Of a stretch of 64,000 nt of DNA, positions 12,276 to 24,564 are shown in pieces. The stretch is from Sisyra terminalis (lineage: Eukaryota; Arthropoda; Insecta; Neuroptera; Sisyridae): positions 44,903,701-44,967,700 of the forward strand of contig OY292275.1 of the NCBI GenBank assembly GCA_958496175.1. Reading direction: 5' to 3'. The notes under the pieces are model-generated. The model did no database searches. It had not been told where the DNA came from and saw only the letters and a list, made by a program, of their open reading frames with translations. Numbering within the stretch: position 1 is the stretch's first letter; each line of letters opens with the position of its first letter. The position numbers were made by a program, and so were the translations under genes.

Positions 12276-12560
12276 TTTCAACACAAATTTCCTACCTTTT
12301 CCTGACCTTATTTACTAAATTTATAAGTAGAAACTTCGACTGTTAATAATTAGAAACTTTTTATGAAAAAAAGAGGAAAAAATTTAAACAACTACTAACT
12401 AACGTAAAGATTCTTTACAAAATATGCTTAATTATGATGACACCTAATTGTTCTGTAATATAAACACTAATCAAATTTTAAAGAGAATATTTTTTCCCGC
12501 AGTATTTTTTGCTAAGTTCCTTAACCACATACCCTTGTGACCGCTAGAATTCCAGAATAC
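12276..12560 (+). repeat. unnamed dispersed repeat, copy B
   Basis: It starts TTTCAACACAAATTTCC, continues with TTTTCCTGACCTTATTTAC, a block AATTAGAAACTTTTTATG, then CACTAATCAAATTTTAAAG and a terminal AGAATTCCAGAATA. These blocks appear in the same order in copies A, C and D. It is non-coding, and no terminal repeats or target duplication were found. Confidence 0.45.
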
Positions 12561-12830
12561 TAGCTTTATAAAAATATATACTTTCTAATTCAAATTTAAT
12601 GAAATTGCGCGAAATTCTTGTGCACGATTGATCATCGTAGGGTTTTTGATATAAAAATTCTTAAAATTTCTAAGATAAACAAAGGTAACAAAGAAAAATT
12701 TATTTTGACATTAGGCATTAAAAGCTTGAAAACATGTGGACCATTGCTGAAAGAAAATAAAAATTGATATCCTTACAGTTTAATCCTTAGTCTAATCCTT
12801 ACAGTTTATAACCATCAACCATTTATATAT
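12561..12830. other. spacer, nothing recognised
   Basis: AT-rich, without an identifiable feature. Confidence 0.3.
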
Positions 12831-12998
12831 AGCCCATTGGTAGCCAAGTGATCAAGATAACCGCTCCAAAACTGGTAGATGTTGGGTTTGATTTTCGTAT
12901 TAAGTAGATTTCCAATACTTCTCGATTTACGGTTTTTATTAACTTTAGAGTCGTTAAAAATCTTATTAGTCATAAAGCGACGATAAATAACAACAACA
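12831..12998 (+). mobile_element. tRNA-derived SINE, copy 3
   Basis: A nearly full-length copy. AGCCCATTGGTAGCCAAGTG and GATCAAGATAACC precede CTCCAAAACTGGTAGATGTT and a decayed B box. The body follows (TCTCGATTTACGGTTTTTAT). The tail TAGAGTCGTTAAAAATC then TCATAAAGCGACGATAAATA completes it. Complementary GTCGTT/AGCGAC words in the tail can pair into a short stem. The target duplication is not clear. Confidence 0.75.
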
Positions 12999-13257
12999 AA
13001 GAGTATTATGATACAGTAACAATGTTTTTTTTTCTTTTATTACCTTGGATCTCAAGGAAACAAAAAAGGAAGTATCTAGAGTTTCAAATAATGGCGTTAA
13101 AAGAGTGGAGAAAACCAAATAAATATTCCGATTCACAGAAGTAACATTTTTGGGGGCAGGTGAAAAGTAAATAAGTTTCATCAAAGTGATGACAAGGAGA
13201 AGAACTAATAGAAAAGATGACAATCTAAGAAAAAACGGGTCTGCATTGGATTTCATG

Positions 13258-13660
13258 TAAGGATGTGAAAAAATAATCGAATACGAAACAAATCGATTAT
13301 TTCTTCTATAAAAATTGATTTTACCAATCGATTTTGTAATTTTACAAAAAATCGATTAATGAATGATCCGTTTTGACTAAACAGGAATCCGAATGAGTAT
13401 CTACCGGAGTCGTTAAAGTGCTTACTTACACTACGACTTTAGGTAATTATTAAATAACAAAAGATAATTATTAATAATTTTCAAATCCTCACACTAACTG
13501 GAACATATAGAAAAGAAACAAAAGCAGACCTTCTTCCAAAGAAAAGTAAAAAATTAATTATTCCAATTTCGATTATTCTTTCTAATAAAATCTATTTTTC
13601 CACATCGATATTGTAAAAAAGAGAAAAATCAATTTTTTTTTTCTCAATGTAACATCTTTA
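13258..13660. mobile_element. hAT MITE, 403 bp
   Basis: The ends TAAGGATGT and ACATCTTTA are inverted termini fitting the hAT pattern. The flanks ATTTCATG (13250-13257) and GTTTCATA (13661-13668) share the core TTTCAT, 6 of 8 positions, consistent with a decayed 8-bp duplication. Words of the type ATCGATT and AATCGA cluster near both ends as subterminal repeats. There is no transposase. Confidence 0.68.
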
Positions 13661-13924
13661 GTTTCATAAAATAAAAAAATAAAAGCACCCAATTAAAAAA
13701 CTAAACCAGCGAATAGAGAAAGCAGTGCAATAGCCTAATGGAGGAAGTGTATACAACCTGTCTACCAAAAAATTTTGAGAAGAGGAAAATGTCACCATAA
13801 AAGAAAAGTTATCATATTGATCCTGCTTTGTTTATTGTACATTGTACAGTCGCTGTATAATTGTAATGATCATTAAGGTCTTTTACGATAATATTAACTA
13901 CAATTCTGTAAAAAAATACGTTAA

Positions 13925-13990
13925 TTGAGAGGTTCGAACCCTTACCTATTGGTGTACAGGTCGGTGATCATTACTGTTACGCTTTAAAAA
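13925..13990 (-). repeat. tRNA-like remnant (possible SINE head)
   Basis: Read on the minus strand it contains GGTAAGGGTTCGAACCTC, a good B-box match, preceded by a region that aligns loosely with the A-box half of the SINE family. It does not fold into a proper tRNA by eye, and no tail is attached. It is probably a decayed SINE head or an unrelated tRNA pseudogene. Confidence 0.3.
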
Positions 13991-14075
13991 GTTTCTCCAT
14001 TTAACAAATGTATACATAAATATAAGCAAACGATTTGTTTGTAAATTTTAAACTTTATAAATTTGAATTTTTTAA

Positions 14076-14163
14076 GACCAAGGTCTTTAGTGACTCTAGG
14101 GTTAATAAAAAACCATAAATCGAAAAATATCGAAAATTTTCTCGGTACAATATTTGAATCTAT
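14076..14163 (-). mobile_element. tRNA-derived SINE fragment, body and tail
   Basis: The minus strand reads through the family body (AAATTTTCGATATTTTTCGA) and the tail (CTAGAGTCACTAAAGACC). The tRNA-like head is missing or too decayed to see. Confidence 0.5.
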
Positions 14164-15879
14164 TTGATTAGAATTTTTTAATATGAAACGGTGAATTTCT
14201 AAAAAGCTCGTTTTACACCATTGAAAAATCGCTCAACAATTAATACTTTTACACAGGTTATTGATTATTTATCGTTATTTATATTTGAGTTACTTTGTCT
14301 TGGGTAATTTTTAAGGAGTTGCTTATCGTGTTCACGAAAAACAATGCCTTATCTTCGAAAGTAATACTGCGTATATGATATGTGAATTATTAATTTTTTG
14401 TCTATTTTTTAATAGTCGTTGAACTTTAAATTCACTATATAATATGCAATAGTACAACCACGTTTCATATACTTGGTTAGTTGGTAGGAACTATCTGTAG
14501 TTAATTTACAACAGACGAAAACTTTTTCAATCAGCGTTTCATAAGTTTTGATCATAATTCTTTCTAAAGTAAAAGCAAACATTCATTAGATTTCTGCATA
14601 TTTTTTCTAGTTCCGCTACATTCGATATTGAAGCAATTAAGCTTAGATTCACTAAAAATTTAATTTGAACGCAGATTTCCCTCGAATTCGTGCTTAATTC
14701 TGCATCTGGTAGATTTATCAAATTTACATAGTGAACGTCGTTAAACAAAACTGTGAAAGTAACTATTCGATATATATATATATATCTAAACGAAGATGTT
14801 GTAAAATACTCAAATATCCTTACAGCAATCTTTCCGTTGTAGTACCTATCAGAATTAATTAGTGTAACAATTTATTCAATTCGAGAAGATATCACGTCTT
14901 ATGCGGTTTGAACACAAGAATTAGTCAACGAACAAAACTTCATTGATCAATTGCTGTAATGAGTGATGAAGTACATTTTCAATTAAACGGCTTTGTCGAC
15001 AAACAAAATTACTAATTAGAATATATAGAGAGATAGCACTTGTTTTCTAATTCGGATTCGTATGATACACTCGTGTCTATGTTACATGTCGACATAAATG
15101 CAAAACAGATAGTCAAACCAGTTGCAGATTTTCAGGTTTCAGTTCCTGCAAACGTACAATTAATCGACGAATCAGTGAATCACTGATACAGAAAACGGAG
15201 AGCTGAATTTGAACGTTCAAGTGTAAACAGTAGGCTCGTTAAGTTGGGATTATATTAAGCGATCGTGTTTGAAATTATAAATTTTATGATTTCTCGCTCC
15301 TCGGCAACCCAAGTCGGATGAATAAAACGAGATTTTTCAAAATTAACAATAATTGTTTCCAGTTTCCACGTCATTAATTAGGTTGTTTTAGAGCCTCGAC
15401 TTGTAGCAGCGAATGTTAGGCGAGGAATTTTAATTAATTCAACAATTTACAATAGCTTTTTTCTCTCTTAATTTTCATAATCAATCTTTAATGAGATGGG
15501 TTTTATTACATTTGAATAAGTTGCTTTTTTGTAAAAAATTTTATCGCTTCATTTGCTAATTAAAAAAAAACGGTGAAGAATGCAAAGCAGGTACAAATAT
15601 TTGATTGGTTTTACAGAGAATCGTTCGGAGATTTGAAATTTCTACGCATAGAAAGAATTTTAATTTATTCAGCAAAAAAAATTGGTTAGTAAGTAGTAAA
15701 GGAAAAATGAAACCGGCTAGAATCCTAAACCCAAAACAGCAAACTCTTTATAAGGATTGTATATAAGGTTGCTTATAAGATGATAAAATTCAGATCTCAG
15801 CTTTTATATTCTAGTGGGATATATTCTAATTTTCTTTATAAATTTAAAAAAAAAATAGTGTAAAAAAAGTTTAAATTGG
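14164..15879. other. repeat-poor non-coding stretch
   Basis: No gene was identified. A short AT dinucleotide run lies at 14770-14786. From about 14820 to 15450 the composition is more balanced and no repeat was recognised, as in the other repeat-poor islands of the window. It could be intronic or regulatory. Confidence 0.3.
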
Positions 15880-16310
15880 TGGACCTATGTTTGAATAACG
15901 CGCGGTTGGATGTTAGTTGGGCTCATTAGGCGGCACTGAATTTATATGTAATGTGTATGGGTAGAGTGTGTAATTTTTTAATTTGAATTTATTTATTGAA
16001 TTTAAATTAAAAATATTTTATTTTTGAGAATTAAGGGTTTTTTATTAATTAATTTTATTATTATATATTTAATTATTTATAACAATATCTCTTAAAATAT
16101 TTGTCATATTTTGAACTTTTGAGTTAGTTATTATTATTTAATTACAAATATTTTATATGATCTATATTATATGTATATTATTATAGTTTTGAAATTTATA
16201 TATGATTGACATATTTTGTAATTACTTTAATTTGTTATAGAAGCCTGAGGAAGTTACGATTAGTAACAAAACGTAGCTAATTGAATAATAAAAATATTAA
16301 ATAAAAAACA
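15880..16310 (+). repeat. possible Penelope-like element end with hammerhead-like motif
   Basis: A GC-richer start (about 15895-15970) runs into a very AT-rich body. It ends with CCTGAGGAAGTTAC, a 5-base loop, GTAAC and AAAACGTAGC (16244-16276), then an A-rich tail. CTGAGGA fits the hammerhead core CUGANGA, followed by a perfect 5-bp stem GTTAC/GTAAC. Where GAAA is expected, AAAA is found, so the key G is changed. Penelope-like elements are known to carry hammerhead motifs near their ends. Stems I and III are not convincing here. Confidence 0.28.
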
Positions 16311-17171
16311 CAAAGATCTTAAATAACCTGAATTTTCTTCTTATTTAAAAAAAAGTTGCTTATAAGGATTGCATAGGTACTCGGATATGAATTTATTTTC
16401 TTTCGTTTTTTTTTATTAAATTTCAATTCACTATTTTTTTTTTTACGGAAGGAAGAAGTATTTGTATAAAGTTGTAAACTTAATTGGTAAATTTCTGTCA
16501 ACACTTTTGAAAACTTTATTACAACATCCGCCTACAGGAAACATAATATTATAAATGGTCTGTCCAAAAAGCAATTTCATTAATTTTTTGACTTTTCTGC
16601 CAGAAGCATGCATCATCCAATATATTTTAGAAGTAGTTGTTATAAACTGTGAATCTTTACGATATTTTATAAGCTTTTAAGTTGTAATTTTTTCAAAAAT
16701 GATAAAATTGGAAGTCTTTTTTTGTGTGATTTAATTGTTGAGGATCGAATTGTTTCCCCTGAATTCATTTGAGGATTGACTTATAAATTTTAATAGACAT
16801 TCACATTATGATATACCAAGCTTTTCATCGTCATATTATATGTAGACAAGTTTATTACAGCACGATATTCAAAGGTAAAGAACATCAAATGTGATCATCA
16901 CTTGAATGGATAGATAACCTCTTGGGAAATATGTATTGCAAGATGTTTTTAATTCAAATGAAGAACAAAGTAAGAAAAACAGAATTACTTAGGAGATTAA
17001 AGCAAAAGAAATAAAAAAGAAGGTGTAGTGCCAAAAGAATGGATGGAGATTTAAGTTTTGGAAGTGGTACCTATTATTTAAAATTTTAAAAAAATACCAA
17101 ATGTTAATGTTTATATTTAAAGTTTTTTTTTTAAATTTTTGATATCAAATAATATGTGAACATTCTAAATA
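16311..17171. other. AT-rich DNA, nothing firm
   Basis: At 16558 the words GTCTGTCCAAAAAGC resemble mariner-type terminal sequence, but no partner end or transposase motif was found. Otherwise nothing is recognisable. Confidence 0.25.
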
Positions 17172-17428
17172 CAGTAAACTCTCGATTATCCGAACTAATG
17201 TTGGGGAGAGGCGGCACGAATATCGAAAAATACGAATAATCCGAACCAATATTATTAATTTCTAAAATACAACAAATATTACACATTTCTAAGGCAGACA
17301 CTTATTTTAACATGCTTAATGGTCTTAATAATTAAAAAAATCTATAATTCCCCCACAAACATTTAAAAAATCATACACGTATTTACGTAAACCGGATAAT
17401 CCGAACACGGATAATCGAGAGTTTAATA
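17172..17428. mobile_element. pogo/Tigger-like MITE, 257 bp
   Basis: The left end CAGTAAACTCTCGATTATCC after TA and the right end GGATAATCGAGAGTTTA followed by AATATA are inverted termini of about 20 bp. CAGT-type ends at a TA target are typical of the pogo branch of Tc1/mariner. The last three bases of the right end have decayed. A second CGGATAATCC word at 17394-17403 repeats the terminal motif. There is no coding capacity. Confidence 0.7.
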
Positions 17429-18199
17429 TATTAGAATATTAAAGAATTGTCATGTTAAACAAGTGTCTAGCCCTTCAAAGTTTACAGAGGAACCCCTTAC
17501 CTCTTTACAAAGTAGAAATTCCTTAAGCGGTAAAGAACGATATTAGTAGATGCAAGTCAAGTCTTCTGAAATGAGGGTTGAACGAGAAAAATAAATGCAG
17601 TTAAGTACCTAACAAAATTCGGAACTACAAATAATGAATAGTCTACACATGTATAATAAACCGAGATGTACGACGGGCTTTTAATTCTAGCAAATTATAA
17701 AACAATAAATGAGTTATTGTCGGGAGTCTGATGATTCCAGAATCAAGTGAAAATGAAATTATTATGAACCCAACTAGGTTCTATAAAACACCAAAAATCC
17801 AAAACTTCGGTAACCGGTCTGTCGAGACTTACCCACAAAAGCTATATGAAGCAAAATATACATCGAAGAATAAAACCGAAAATATTAAGTTAAACAAAGA
17901 ACCCTTTTGTTCAAGAAAAAATCAAAAATTTTTTAACTTTTGTAACAAATAAAGGTCTTACGGTTTAAGAACGACTGCTATAATAAATTAAAATTTAAGA
18001 TAATTAGATAGATTTAAGACTAAAATATAAAGAAAATTTTTCTTTTTTAAAATTTATTAAAATACAATTACCATTACGAATTGAACATTTTCGGGTTCTA
18101 TTTTCACTGTACGTATGTCGTTATAACAAATGATAAGCCAAACAATAGTCTTAATTTTTTAAGTTAACCTTTGCTTGTTTTTTTGGGAAAGACTAATCT
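17429..18199. other. spacer, nothing recognised
   Basis: A plus-strand open frame at 17731-17952 is lysine- and asparagine-rich and looks like chance in AT-rich DNA. No repeat was recognised. Confidence 0.3.
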
Positions 18200-18365
18200 A
18201 GCCTATTGATGATCTACTGGTCAAGATGGACGCTCCAAAACTAGTAGTCGCTGGATTCGATTCTCGTATCAGACAAATTTTAAATATTTTTTAATTTACG
18301 GTTTCTTATTAACCCAAGAGTCGCTAAAAATCTTAGCCGTTATAGAGTACCGGTAAAAACCACAA
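18200..18365 (+). mobile_element. tRNA-derived SINE, copy 4
   Basis: AGCCTATTGATGATCTACTG and GGTCAAGATGGACGC replace the A-box half. CTCCAAAACTAGTAGTCGCT and GGATTCGATTCTCGTATC carry the B box. The body and the tail AGAGTCGCTAAAAATCTTAG follow, with a diverged end. No target duplication was identified. Confidence 0.65.
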
Positions 18366-18623
18366 AAAACAACTCCCTACTTTAAATCAATCAAAAATTG
18401 GGTTTTCAATTGAGTACTAGAAAATCGTGGACCGGAGATACAAGAAACTTTTTGAAAATTCAATAGAGAGCAAGGAAATAAAAATATGGCAGAAAAGACA
18501 AAATGAATACCAAAATATAATGAAAAGAGGATTGCAGCCAAGAATTTGAAACAATGAAATACTTGTAAGTTTTGAGTGGTGAATTTGGGAGGATTTAATG
18601 TAGAAAAACGCATATTATTAACT

Positions 18624-19546
18624 TCATATATATAAATTGGCTATCTTGCCGTGCGTTTGTGCAGAATGGGCAATGCGCATGCGCTATGTTATCCCTTCTT
18701 ACGTATTCAAAACGTTGATAGGGGTAAAACGGACTTTGATTATTAAATTTGAAATTTCGATTGTTTATTAAACGTTATCCCGTACAAACTTTGATACCGT
18801 TTTTCACTCTTTTAGGGGAGGAATTTTCAAAAACCCTTTCTTATAATATATCTGCATCGTATAAGGATAATACTTTTCAAATTTCATCGACACAAACGTG
18901 AACTTATATTTGAAATTAGAATGTAAATCGGAAAAAATTATGATCTTTTTTATTATGAATTTCATGACTAAAAAGCAATTCGGTTTCGCACATTTGGACG
19001 TTATACATACAAATTTGTAGGAAATGGATAGAAAGCGTGGAAGTTACTTCGAATATTTTATTTATTTTCAATAACAATAATTGGTTTTCAAATTGTTCTA
19101 AATATCAAAGAAAATAGTATGGAAGATTTTAAATTTGAATTGACAGTGAAATATATGGCAAAAAATTGAAACCTTCATGTTTTTCACCCGAATATATAAT
19201 TACTCCAGATCACAAGCATTGGTTCATAAAAAAATAGATTTTAAAAAGTTTGATTGTTGAAAAACGAACCAAAATTTAAAATCGCCTATTTGGTATAAGT
19301 ACTACATAAGTATTAAACTTTCATACTAATTTAGTGAAATAACGTTATTTAAAATGTTGATATTAAAATGATATTAAAACAATTATATTTTATTTCTTAA
19401 TATAATTTTAGATTAACTTTTTTATATTAAGAACTCTTTGATTCTTAAATTTAAAATTTCGATTGTTGATTAACTCTACATTATCTCATATTAAACATTT
19501 TATTGAGATAAAACCTTTAGTTGCGAATGCAACGGGCAACTACTAG
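18624..19546 (+). mobile_element. non-autonomous Helitron, copy 1, complete
   Basis: It starts TCATATATATAAATTGGC and ends GGGCAACTACTAG followed by T. The hairpin GTTGC-GAAT-GCAAC (19520-19533) lies directly before the end. A 5' TC, a 3' hairpin and a CTAG terminus are the three Helitron hallmarks, and all are present. Most of its 923 bp is matched, with few differences, by 25747-26610. It has no Rep/helicase coding sequence, so movement would depend on an autonomous relative. Confidence 0.85.
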
Positions 19547-19575
19547 TTTATAATATTTGTGAATTATTTTACTAA

Positions 19576-19640
19576 TAACTAGGGATGTTTAGTTTGAAAA
19601 TATTATCCATTATTCAATTATTTAACTTAGATTTTCCTAG
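19576..19640 (+). repeat. possible hAT-type terminus
   Basis: The word TAGGGATGTTTAGTTTG starting near 19581 fits hAT ends seen elsewhere in the window (TAGGGATTG at 22320, complement of CATCCCTA at 33046). No partner end or target duplication was found, so this remains tentative. Confidence 0.2.
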
Positions 19641-19881
19641 TTATTCATTTTGCTATCAGATATAAGTATTTTATATCCGCAAAAACGGAAATTGTTTTTG
19701 TTAAACAAATTTGCGTGGTTCGTGCTTTTTTTCCAAATCGGACGATAAAATATGCAGCGAAATATGAAATATTTAATTTGAATTTGCCTGTTAACGTTGC
19801 TACGTAAATATTTACGCAAACACAAAACACACATTTCTATCGGTTTTATTGTTTTCAATAAATAAGCAATCAACTAAACAG

Positions 19882-20186
19882 CGGGAGGCATTTTGGGAGA
19901 GAAAGCTCCACGTTCTTCGGTAGGCAATTCACCGATGGCAAATCCATCAAACACGGCATCGGCTATTAAAAAACAATTTGAAATATTTGCAATAGAATTG
20001 CCATTGAACGAAGTCGTAGACTCATTGTATGAAAATGAAATCAAACAAATTTCCATAGAATGGGGAACAGAATAGAATGAGGCCGATTTAAGCGATCCGA
20101 TCGCATTGAGCGAAAGCTCCGAAGAAAAGAAAGCTGCGCACTTTGAATTGCACGTAGTTTTCCCGACGCTACAAGTTACACGTTAG
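19882..20186 (+). pseudogene. coding-like remnant with one in-frame stop, unidentified
   Basis: After an acceptor-like ACTAAACAG a plus-strand frame stays open for 63 codons to TAG (20073-20075). The same frame then continues for 36 further codons to TAG at 20184-20186. Composition is less AT-rich than the surroundings, and amino-acid usage is balanced (for example APRSSVGNSPMANPSNTA). This suggests an exon or processed coding sequence with a single nonsense mutation. The opposite strand is also open over much of this segment, which weakens the case. No family was recognised. Confidence 0.25.
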
Positions 20187-21645
20187 TGGTAATCGTTTAC
20201 TGGTTTGACACATTTAAAATATATTGCTAGGGGTTGAAAATAACTATTTCATCCGTCTATATTACCTTCGATCAATACGTCACGAACAAACCTCTCGGTC
20301 GAGTTTTTAAATGTTCTTATCAATAAAATATGAGTACAATAAGCCGAACAATTATTTTCAATTGCTTACGATTATTACGGAACAATGTCTCCATTTTTCC
20401 AATAGAAAAAAAAACTAGACTAAATAAAGCAACCCTTAATGTTATTGATTGCTTATAAAGTGGATGCAATTGTGTGAAAACTGCCACGAAATGATTGATT
20501 GATTTCAACCCCCGTTTTTTTTTTTACTATTTCCAACCGAAATTGTGTAACAAAAAAAAAATGAACAAATCTACGTCTCTTGAATTACAAGAGCGCTTGT
20601 TTGAGGGTAGTTTTTGCGCGCCCCAACTCACATAAAGATCAGCTCAGATTACAATGCCGTCCGAAAATGTGGCGCCATCCGAAAAATTTCAAACTTTCAC
20701 ATCAACTTTTGATCTTTTCTTTATTGGTATTGGTCCGATTGAAATTGTTCAATACTCATCAATTCAAAATGACATATCTAGGTCTCTACCCCTTTTTTTA
20801 TTTGAATCACAAATCATTCAAATCGTCAGAAAAATTCCGACAAACTAACCAGCAAAAAGCACCAAGCACTTAATTGTTCTAATTTGGAAAAAGTCCAAAA
20901 AGCTCACCGACTCACTTGACTTACGTTTGATATGTTTTTAGGGCTTGAAATAAATTACGCGAAACCGGGGTGGATTGTCGAAAATAAACGGTCGTGTTTT
21001 CTTCGAAAGTTTTTGCAAGTTTTAATTAATTTTATGAATCTAAAGACGCTCGTAAATAACAATATTTTGAGTCGTATTTTCTAGAAAGTCTAAGAGCTTT
21101 TCTCAATGGTTTTTTTTTCAACAAAGTTGAGGCTATTTAATCAATTTTTTCCATTATGATTATACGCATATATGTATTTAATTCCTCCAAAGTTGAATTT
21201 TAATTAAAAAACTTTCTCAAAGTACCATTTTTTTAATGTCTATTTAGATAAAAACTTTCTTTTTTAATATACGATAAGCAAAAGATTTAAATCCTCCGTA
21301 ATTAGTTTGAAACTTGGGAATAGTAACTTCGAATTTTCGTATTTTAATCAACGCTAAATCATCTTTTTTTAAGGATTTTTCCAATTTTATCATACAAAAG
21401 CTTGTTAGGAAGACAGAAAGTGAATGAATGTCGATATTTACCTTGAATGTGTGTGTACAAAAGAGGGTTAAAGAAAAAAAAACGATAAAAACACAAAAGA
21501 AAAGTTTGGCTCTCAATGGGGGAATGTGGGAAAGAAAACATATGGGAGCTTAACTAATTTATGAAACTTGATGCCGCTTTTAACATTTGGTCAACTTAAA
21601 CGAATAATTTGAAAAAAATGTAACACAATATTGAGTAAAAATATT
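20187..21645. other. non-coding stretch
   Basis: A short GC-richer patch at 20588-20690 contains a plus-strand ATG frame (20654-20848), but the protein resembles nothing I know. The rest is AT-rich with homopolymer runs. Confidence 0.3.
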
Positions 21646-21750
21646 CAAAATATGATAGAGAAACTATGATAATTATTTTACCAAAAATGGGTCAAAATAT
21701 GATACAGAAAATATGACAATTATTTTCACCAAAAATGGGTCAAAGTATAT
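21646..21750 (+). repeat. tandem repeat, about 48-bp unit, 2.2 copies
   Basis: Two successive units begin CAAAATATGAT (21646 and 21693), contain ATTATTTT, and end CCAAAAATGGGT. A third partial unit begins CAAAGTAT at 21741. The units differ at a few positions. Confidence 0.8.
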
Positions 21751-22004
21751 AAAATATTCCATTTAATATTTTTTTTTTAAAACTATACTTATTTAGATGC
21801 GCTAAATTGAAAAGGAAGTTAACATTTTTCTTCAACATTTATTGACCCTCTGCTTTAAGTAGTAGTAAATTTGTATCATAAGAAAAAATAAATACGCCTT
21901 CTGATGGCCGAGTGGTCGAGGTGGCCGCTCCAAAACTGATAAGTGTTGGGTTCGAATCTTATATCGAGCAAATTTTAAATGTTTCTCGATTTACGAATTT
22001 TTAA

Positions 22005-22290
<286 letters not shown>

Positions 22291-22319
22291 ATCCTAGAGT
22301 TGCTAAAAAACCTTGGTAG

Positions 22320-23319
22320 TAGGGATTGCAATATCGGTATACCGAGATACCGAATACCGGTATTTTGAGCCACTTGTACAAGTTTGTTATATCGGTATTC
22401 AGAAGTTTATATACCGTTTTTTCGGTATTTACTAGAATTTAAAAAAATATATCCTAATAATGTTCTGAGATCGTTGTTAGGTATAGCAAATGAGCTAACA
22501 TTTTTTATATCGCCCTAACGGGTAAAATTAGGTTCTGAATACAAAGTTGTTATTAAATTTACATAAATACAATGATTTTAAAAAGAAAAAAAAAAGAAAA
22601 GATGCTAATCAACTCGAATTTGATCATGTTTATCATAAACTTTCTTTAAATTTTTTACCCACAAATTTATTCACTTTCAAAAGGAATTCGGTATAGTTAT
22701 CGAAAATGATGACACTTGGATTGATAGTTAAAGGAAATTGTCTCTTAAACAAAAAATAGAGTTATCGATAACTAAAAAAAATTCAACAAACCAAAATACA
22801 ATTCAGAAATCAATTATATCCAAAACCATACGAAGCGTATTCGATTTATTTGAAGATGATGGATAAAGAAGAAAATATTTTGAAAAAGTATATTGCACCT
22901 TCCTAACAGTACTACCAACTAAAAGAGCGTTTTCGATAGCTGGTAATTTTTGCATAAAATTAAGTTCTAAGCTTAATGACAGTACAAATGATAAATTATG
23001 TTTATTAAGATCACATTTTAAAAATTAGTAATACTACCATAGATTGAATAGTGATGTTTACACAATTTTGTGATTTGAATACATAGGTAGGATGCTTGTT
23101 GTTCATTTACTTTTTTATGATTCTTTATACTTACACTGTTATTATTTACTAGTTATAAATGTTTTTTTGTGATATTAATTCTCTCTAATATTATACTGGA
23201 AAATAAAAGAAAGAAACACTTTTGTTTCTTTCTTTTTCTGAAATTCGTACTACCGGTATTAAAATCAACAAAATACCGAATACCAGCATTAAACTTTCGA
23301 GTTGGTATTGCAATCCCTA
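22320..23319 (+). mobile_element. hAT element, 1000 bp, internally deleted
   Basis: The inverted ends are TAGGGATTGCAATA and TATTGCAATCCCTA, with a perfect 8-bp target duplication CTTGGTAG at 22312-22319 and 23320-23327. Subterminal copies of CGGTAT/ATACCG crowd both ends. A remnant of the transposase C-terminal dimerisation region lies at 22909-23028. The element is too short for a full transposase (usually about 600 codons), so it is a deletion derivative. It is inserted in the tail of a SINE. Confidence 0.94.
22909..23028 (+). pseudogene. hAT transposase C-terminal fragment
   Basis: A 39-codon open stretch ending in TAG reads PTKRAFSIAGNFC, then KLSSKLND, then DKLCLLRSHFKN. This corresponds to the hAT dimerisation motif (P-T-x-x-x-E/K-R-x-F-S-x-A-G, then R-x-x-L, then L-x-F-L-R). 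Upstream coding is out of frame and broken by stops, including TAA at 22903. It is not functional. Confidence 0.82.
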
Positions 23320-23357
23320 CTTGGTAGTTATAAAGCGACGGTAAATAACAATTAAAA

Positions 23358-24564
23358 CAAGAACATTTTTTATTCTCACCAAAGAAGTATAACTTCTTAC
23401 ACGGGTATTTAAACCCAAACACAGATTTATTATTATTTATTAGGTAAAGTTAATTAAACAATTAAAGTTAATACTCAAAGGAATTACTCAAAGGAATACA
23501 TCTATCTCTGCCAAACAATACCTTAATGAACTAAGTTTGTCTATAATATTATTTTTATTGGAATTAATAACAAATTATTAGGATATTTGAAACGACAATA
23601 TACTAAGCTAAAAATGATAATAAAGCTGTTGATGATAGAAGCTTAGAAGCTATTTTTTTCATTGATAATTATCTTTAAGACTTATTGCTTTACTAAATAC
23701 TACCCTGAATTAGTTTTGCCACTAAAAAAATGCGGCAAAAATATTTTTACTTTTCGTTAAATTCGTATTTTCCCAGCTGTTTTTAAACGTTATTTTAACA
23801 GCACTAAGCTGATGGACTTTTAAAACCATCAAATCCCAAGTTGATCTCAGTTAGACTGTTAGTCCATCAACCAAAACAAGGCTTTCCTGTCCCAAAGGAC
23901 GTTCACTTAAGTTTAAATTTATTTTTTCCTGTGAATAAAATGTAAAATGGTAAATTAGAAACCTGTCAATAAAAATCCGACGTATATAAAATAATTTCGC
24001 CAGCACAATATAATTATTTTTATTCAAAATTATCGAAAATCACCCCCGTCTCATTTATTTATATCAAGTCGATCTTCATCGTAATAATAGTCTTATTTTG
24101 CCGTATTTTTCGACGAACAACCCCTAGTATTAGACTGATCCCTCCGCATGACACTCTGTAGGGTTGACACATTTCGGCTCATATACTCGGTTAGGCCTAC
24201 GGCTTACAAAAAGATCCCCAAGGGGTTATGAAAAAAAAAAAACGTATACAAGAACGAAAATGGGAAACCGAGAAAGTAAAAGAATTTACTCCGCACAAAA
24301 CTGATATTAGTTTTTCTTTGATATAAGAATATGCCGTGGATGATTTACGAAGTTTGAAGCTTAAATATTTGACAGAAAAAAAATGTTTTTCAACTTTATG
24401 TTGGTATTAATTTTGACTTTTATTTACTACCTTTTTTACCGTTCAATTTTTCCAACCTGTTGGATTGACTTACTTGGTTTTTGAAAGAAACATAATGTTA
24501 AAAACTTAAATAAAATCTTCCCTAGTTTTTTTATTAATATTTTTTGTTACTTTAGAATTACTAA
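23358..24564. other. AT-rich DNA with an unidentified patch
   Basis: No gene was identified. TGATGGACT (23812) and AGTCCATCA (23863) could pair around a loop of about 40 bases. A GC-richer patch at 24050-24230 resembles nothing known to me. Confidence 0.3.

Noticed and set aside
16558..16640. Mariner end starting GTCTGTCCAAAAAGC
   Set aside because: There is no inverted partner, no TA boundary at the expected place and no transposase motif in the following kilobase.
24050..24230. Fragment of a ribosomal RNA or mitochondrial gene
   Set aside because: The GC-richer words did not match any conserved rRNA block that I know, and no mitochondrial reading frame emerged.
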